The notes beneath the pieces were generated by a model, which made no database searches, was not told where the DNA came from, and worked only from the letters and a program-made list of their open reading frames with translations. DNA of 64,000 bases from Streptomyces sp. NBC_00775 (GTDB lineage: Bacteria; Actinomycetota; Actinomycetes; Streptomycetales; Streptomycetaceae), in NCBI RefSeq assembly GCF_036347135.1, contig NZ_CP108938.1:8246001-8310000 (forward strand), read 5' to 3'. This document shows positions 60,856 through 64,000 of the stretch, one piece after another; position 1 is the stretch's first letter; each line of letters starts with the position of its first letter. The position numbers and the translations under genes were made by a program.

Positions 60856-62868
60856 ATGACGCACCTCCATAGCAAGCGCTTGCAAGGTCCAGGCCTGGGG
60901 AGGACCCTGGCCGCCGTCGTGGGACTGGTGGCAGCCCTGACTTTGGGGGCTGTCGGCCAGGCGAAGGCCGCCGATGCCCCGTCGAAAGCACTTTCGGCAG
61001 CCGCACCGAAAACACTTTCGGCGATGGATCGTTGGAGCGATCAGCCGCACGGATTCGCCTCCCTCGACGGCGGCACCAGCGGCGGCGCGGGCGGCAAGGT
61101 CGTCACCGTCACCGACCAGGCCTCGCTCGCGAAGTACGCGGCCGCCGAGGAGCCGTACGTCATCCGGGTCTCGGGAGCCGTCGCCGTCGAGCCCTTCGGA
61201 TCCGACATCGTCGTGGCCTCGAACAAGACGATCATCGGCGTCGGTGACACCGGCGAGATCGTCCACGGGGAGCTGCACCTCAACCCCGGCACGCACAACG
61301 TGATCATCCGCAATCTGACGATCCGCGATTCCTACGTCGAGGGCGACTGGGACGGCAAGACGCAGGACTTCGACGCCATCCAGATGGACACAGTCGACCA
61401 CGTCTGGATCGACCACAACCGCTTCACGCACATGGGCGACGGGCTGCTCGACATCCGCAAGGACAGCCAGTACATCACCGTCTCCTACAACCAGTTCACG
61501 AACCACAACAAGGCGTTCGGCATCGGCTGGACCGCCAACGTCAAGACGCAGATCACCATCGACCACAACTGGTTCAACGGCACCAAGCAGCGCAATCCGT
61601 CCGCCGACAACTGCGCCTACGCGCACCTCTACAACAACTATCTGTCGGCGCAGGTGGCGGACGGCGACCCGGTCTGGACGTACGGCAACTGGTCGCGCGG
61701 GCAGACCAAGATGGTCATCGAGAACAGCTACTACGACGGGGTCCAGCACCCCTATCAGGCCGACGCCACCGCCGAGTTGGTGCAGCGCGGGTCCATTCTG
61801 AAGAACACCACCGGGCGGCACGACGCGTGGGGCACGGCATTCGACCCGCACGACTTCTACGCCTACCGGCTGGACCCGGCGGCCGCCGTTCCCGCGCTGG
61901 TCGCCAAGTTCTCAGGTCCGCAAGCGCGGATCGGCACCGTGCTGAACGTGCCTGCCGACTACCCGACCGTCCAGGCCGCCGTGGACGCCGTGCCCGACGG
62001 CAACGACAGCCCCGTGACCCTCGCGATCGCGCCCGGAACGTACCGCGCGAAGGTCTACATTCCCGCGACCAAGCCGAACTTGGTGCTCCAGGGGACTGGA
62101 CAAGATCGCTCCGACACCGTCATCGTCTACGACACCCCCGCACAGTTCGGCGGCTCGACCGGAAGCGCCACCGTGCGGATCGCCGCGAACGACGTCACCG
62201 CGCGCGACCTCACCTTCAGCAATGACTTCGACGAGGCCGCGTACGAGTACAGCGGCGAGCAGGCGCTGGCGATGAAGACGACGGGCGACCGGATCGTCTT
62301 CGAGAACACGGCCTTCCTGGGCAACCAGGACACCGTGATGACCGACAGCCCCAAGCTGAACCTCATCAGCAGGGTCTACATCCGCGACTCGTACATCGAG
62401 GGCGATGTCGACTTCCTCTACGGGCGCGCGACCACCGTGATCGAGCGATCGGTCATCCGCGCGCTCAGCCGTGGCTCCACCACCAACAACGGCTATCTCA
62501 CGGCCGCCTCGACCTGGAAGGACAACCCGTACGGGTTCCTGATCACCAGGTCGAGGGTCGTGAGCGACGCGCCCGCCGGGTCCTTCCACCTCGGCAGGCC
62601 CTGGCACCCGGGCGGCGAACCCGACGCCGTCGCCCAGGTGTTGTTCCGTGACACCGAGCTGCCGGCCGCGGTGAAGGCCTCGCCGTGGACCGACATGAGC
62701 GGCTTCTCGTGGAAGGACGCGCGGTTCGCCGAGTACCGGACGTACGGACCCGGCGCCGCCGTCACCGACGACCGGCCGCAGCTGAGCGACGCCGACGCGG
62801 CCGGCTACACGGTCGCCAACTACCTCGCAGGCACGGACGGTTGGGCGCCGCAGGCCCAGCACCGCTGA
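60856..62868 (+). CDS. Secreted two-domain pectate lyase (PL1) - pectinesterase (CE8) fusion
   Basis: 670 residues from ATG 60856 (GGGAG five nt before). Signal peptide to about residue 36 (GAVGQAKAADA). PL1 beta-helix about 60-350: FASLDGGTSGGAGGKVVTV, VWIDHNRFTHMGDGLLDIRK, KQRNPSADNCAYAHLYNNYL. CE8 pectin methylesterase about 360-665: DYPTVQAAVDAVP, AYEYSGEQALAMKTTGDR, ENTAFLGNQDTVM, IEGDVDFLYGRA and FHLGRPW, which carry the catalytic Asp pair and Arg. One protein can therefore remove methyl groups and cut the chain. The first codons contain the LacI-type palindrome at 60872. Confidence 0.92.
   Translation: MTHLHSKRLQGPGLGRTLAAVVGLVAALTLGAVGQAKAADAPSKALSAAAPKTLSAMDRWSDQPHGFASLDGGTSGGAGGKVVTVTDQASLAKYAAAEEPYVIRVSGAVAVEPFGSDIVVASNKTIIGVGDTGEIVHGELHLNPGTHNVIIRNLTIRDSYVEGDWDGKTQDFDAIQMDTVDHVWIDHNRFTHMGDGLLDIRKDSQYITVSYNQFTNHNKAFGIGWTANVKTQITIDHNWFNGTKQRNPSADNCAYAHLYNNYLSAQVADGDPVWTYGNWSRGQTKMVIENSYYDGVQHPYQADATAELVQRGSILKNTTGRHDAWGTAFDPHDFYAYRLDPAAAVPALVAKFSGPQARIGTVLNVPADYPTVQAAVDAVPDGNDSPVTLAIAPGTYRAKVYIPATKPNLVLQGTGQDRSDTVIVYDTPAQFGGSTGSATVRIAANDVTARDLTFSNDFDEAAYEYSGEQALAMKTTGDRIVFENTAFLGNQDTVMTDSPKLNLISRVYIRDSYIEGDVDFLYGRATTVIERSVIRALSRGSTTNNGYLTAASTWKDNPYGFLITRSRVVSDAPAGSFHLGRPWHPGGEPDAVAQVLFRDTELPAAVKASPWTDMSGFSWKDARFAEYRTYGPGAAVTDDRPQLSDADAAGYTVANYLAGTDGWAPQAQHR
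60872..60883. promoter_or_regulatory. LacI-type palindrome in the start of the pectinase gene
   Basis: GCAAGCGCTTGC, a perfect 12-bp palindrome, 17 nt inside the coding region. Similar core (AAGCGCTT) to 54060-54069. Confidence 0.5.
60983..61021. repeat. Two CGAAA-type palindromes inside the pectinase gene
   Basis: CGAAAGCACTTTCG (60983-60996) and CCGAAAACACTTTCGG (61006-61021). Arms of 6 bp each. They lie in the linker after the signal peptide; possibly an operator of the CGAAANTTTCG class seen before Streptomyces glycanase genes, or just a duplicated linker. Confidence 0.4.
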
Positions 62869-62960
62869 CAGCCCCCACAACACCCCCGCACCACCGCAGC
62901 ACCTCGTATCACCGCAGCACCACCACAACCCCGCTGGATCCAGAAGAAGAGAGCCGACCA

Positions 62961-64000
62961 ATGAAGATCAGCATCCGTAGAACCAGGCGTGCCGCCATGG
63001 CCGTCGCCCTGGGCTCCGTGCTCGCGCTCACCGCCACCGCCTGCGGCGACGACGGCAGTGGCTCGGCCGGGGACAAGGGCAACGAGGGCTCCGGCAAGGG
63101 CGAGATCACCTTCTGGGACAACAACGGCGGTGTCCGTACCGACGTCTGGAAGGAGATCATCAAGGACTTCGAGAAGAAGTACCCGGACATCAAGGTCAAC
63201 TACGTCGGGGTGCCCGCCGCGAGCGTCCAGTCCAAGTACGACACCGCCATCCAGGGCGGCGGCCTGCCGGACGTCGGCGGCGTGGGCACCGCGATGCTCG
63301 CCGAGGTCGCCGCGCAGGGCGCCCTCGAACCGCTCGACAGCCGGCTCACGAAGAGCTCGCTGAACGGCAAGCTCAGCGCGAACTTCCTGGCCAGCGTCAA
63401 GGCCGCCGGCGGCGACGGCAAGACGTACACCGTGCCGACCTCCGCCAACAACGGCACGCTGTGGTACCGGACCGACCTGTTCACGGCGGCGGGCCTGGAC
63501 GCGCCGACCACGTGGACCAAGTTCTACGCGGCCGCCGACAAGCTCACCAACTCGGGCAAGAACAAGTTCGGTTACACCATCCGCGGCGGCGAGGGCTCGA
63601 TCGCGCAGGCCCTGGACGCCACGTACGGGCAGAGCGGCATCACCGAGTTCTGGAACGGCGACAAGACCACGGTCAACGATCCGAAGAACGTGACCGCGCT
63701 GGAGAAGTACGTCGCGCTGTACAAGAAGGACACCCCGTCCGCCGACGTCAACAACGACTTCACCAAGATGGTCGCGCAGTGGGACTCCGGCACGATCGGG
63801 ATGCTGAGCCACAACCTCGGCTCCTACGCGGACCACGAGAAGGCGCTGAGCGGCAAGTTCAAGGGCATTCCGAACCCGACGCTGGACGACGGCACGCGGG
63901 TGCAGATCTCCAACCCCGTCGACGGGCTCGGGCTGTTCAAGTCCAGCAAGAACAAGTCGGCGGCCTGGAAGTTCATCGAGTTCGCCGCGTCCCACGAGGC
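62961..64000 (+). CDS. ABC sugar-binding lipoprotein, CUT1 family (3' end outside window)
   Basis: 346 residues visible, open at the window edge. Lipoprotein signal with lipobox LTATAC (Cys about 28), then ITFWDNNGGVRTDVWKEIIK, DFEKKYPDIKVNYVGVP, PDVGGVGTAMLAEVAAQG and MVAQWDSGTIGMLSH, the usual solute-binding fold. AAGAAGAGAG precedes the ATG. Position behind the pectinase suggests it delivers pectic oligosaccharides to the permeases at 54113-55968, although further permeases could follow outside the window. Confidence 0.9.
   Translation, partial: MKISIRRTRRAAMAVALGSVLALTATACGDDGSGSAGDKGNEGSGKGEITFWDNNGGVRTDVWKEIIKDFEKKYPDIKVNYVGVPAASVQSKYDTAIQGGGLPDVGGVGTAMLAEVAAQGALEPLDSRLTKSSLNGKLSANFLASVKAAGGDGKTYTVPTSANNGTLWYRTDLFTAAGLDAPTTWTKFYAAADKLTNSGKNKFGYTIRGGEGSIAQALDATYGQSGITEFWNGDKTTVNDPKNVTALEKYVALYKKDTPSADVNNDFTKMVAQWDSGTIGMLSHNLGSYADHEKALSGKFKGIPNPTLDDGTRVQISNPVDGLGLFKSSKNKSAAWKFIEFAASHE

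Noticed and set aside
1..64000. CRISPR array, prophage, integrase or att sites
   Set aside because: No regularly spaced direct repeats with unique spacers, and no integrase, capsid or conjugation genes were found.

Overview
The window is a 64 kb piece of a high-GC actinomycete chromosome, almost certainly Streptomyces. The grounds are very high GC at third codon positions, GTG/ATGA-coupled operons, an actinobacterial-type DapD, a SigE-like sigma factor paired with a membrane PD40 protein, Tat-exported PhoX with an 11-nt PHO box, a DinB/mycothiol-type isomerase, and many GC-rich hairpins without U-tracts. No phage, conjugative element, CRISPR array or ordinary tRNA gene was seen. The only transposon trace is a frameshifted IS256-type transposase remnant near 11 kb.

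Layout. 1-1491: end of the SUF operon (sufS-sufU-DUF59). 1.6-6 kb: a membrane-anchored AbfB-domain protein, a sulfotransferase and a secreted ExeM-like nuclease whose paralogue lies at 22.3-24.1 kb. 6.1-9.3 kb: a multi-pass membrane protein, an SMR exporter with its own TetR regulator and a strong operator, then dapD. 9.7-14 kb: TehA/SLAC1-type channel, degenerate transposon DNA, glutamate decarboxylase and a GAP-family membrane protein. 14.4-22 kb: a pseudo-M48 membrane protein, a HAD-like protein, sigma/PD40 pair, a DapA-like aldolase, a small acidic protein with a Cys-rich partner, and an ArsR/SRPBCC pair. 24.5-28 kb: an acidic unknown protein and a three-gene cassette built around a trypsin-like protease.

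28.3-32.5 kb is the most unusual part. PhoX is followed by three tandem Y RNA candidates and then the Ro60 (TROVE/vWA) protein gene, itself overlapped by an HNH nuclease with three zinc knuckles. Two of the Y RNAs carry a circularly permuted tRNA-like module (T arm, closed 7-bp acceptor stem, D arm). The middle one is a short Y RNA without it. All three share the same Ro-binding core. This appears to be a complete bacterial Ro ribonucleoprotein locus.

32.5-64 kb is mostly catabolic: ACC deaminase, a TetR-controlled MFS pump, a double TerD protein, a polyol ABC operon with dehydrogenase and DeoR regulator, uronate dehydrogenase divergent from 5-dehydro-4-deoxyglucarate dehydratase, and from 50.7 kb a long pectin/arabinan operon. 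That operon has a GntR regulator, a DapA-family dehydratase, an IlvD/Edd dehydratase, two ABC permeases, pectate lyase, Gfo/Idh oxidoreductase, PmoA-like protein, GH43, a pectate lyase-pectinesterase fusion and a binding lipoprotein cut by the window end. Chemically the uronate and pentonate branches should meet at 2,5-dioxopentanoate. Two LacI-type palindromes around GCGC mark this operon as sugar-repressed. Between the blocks lie several phased or palindromic DNA elements (11-bp x6, 14-bp x4, 15-bp x4, a 110-nt hairpin, and a dispersed palindromic repeat in two copies).
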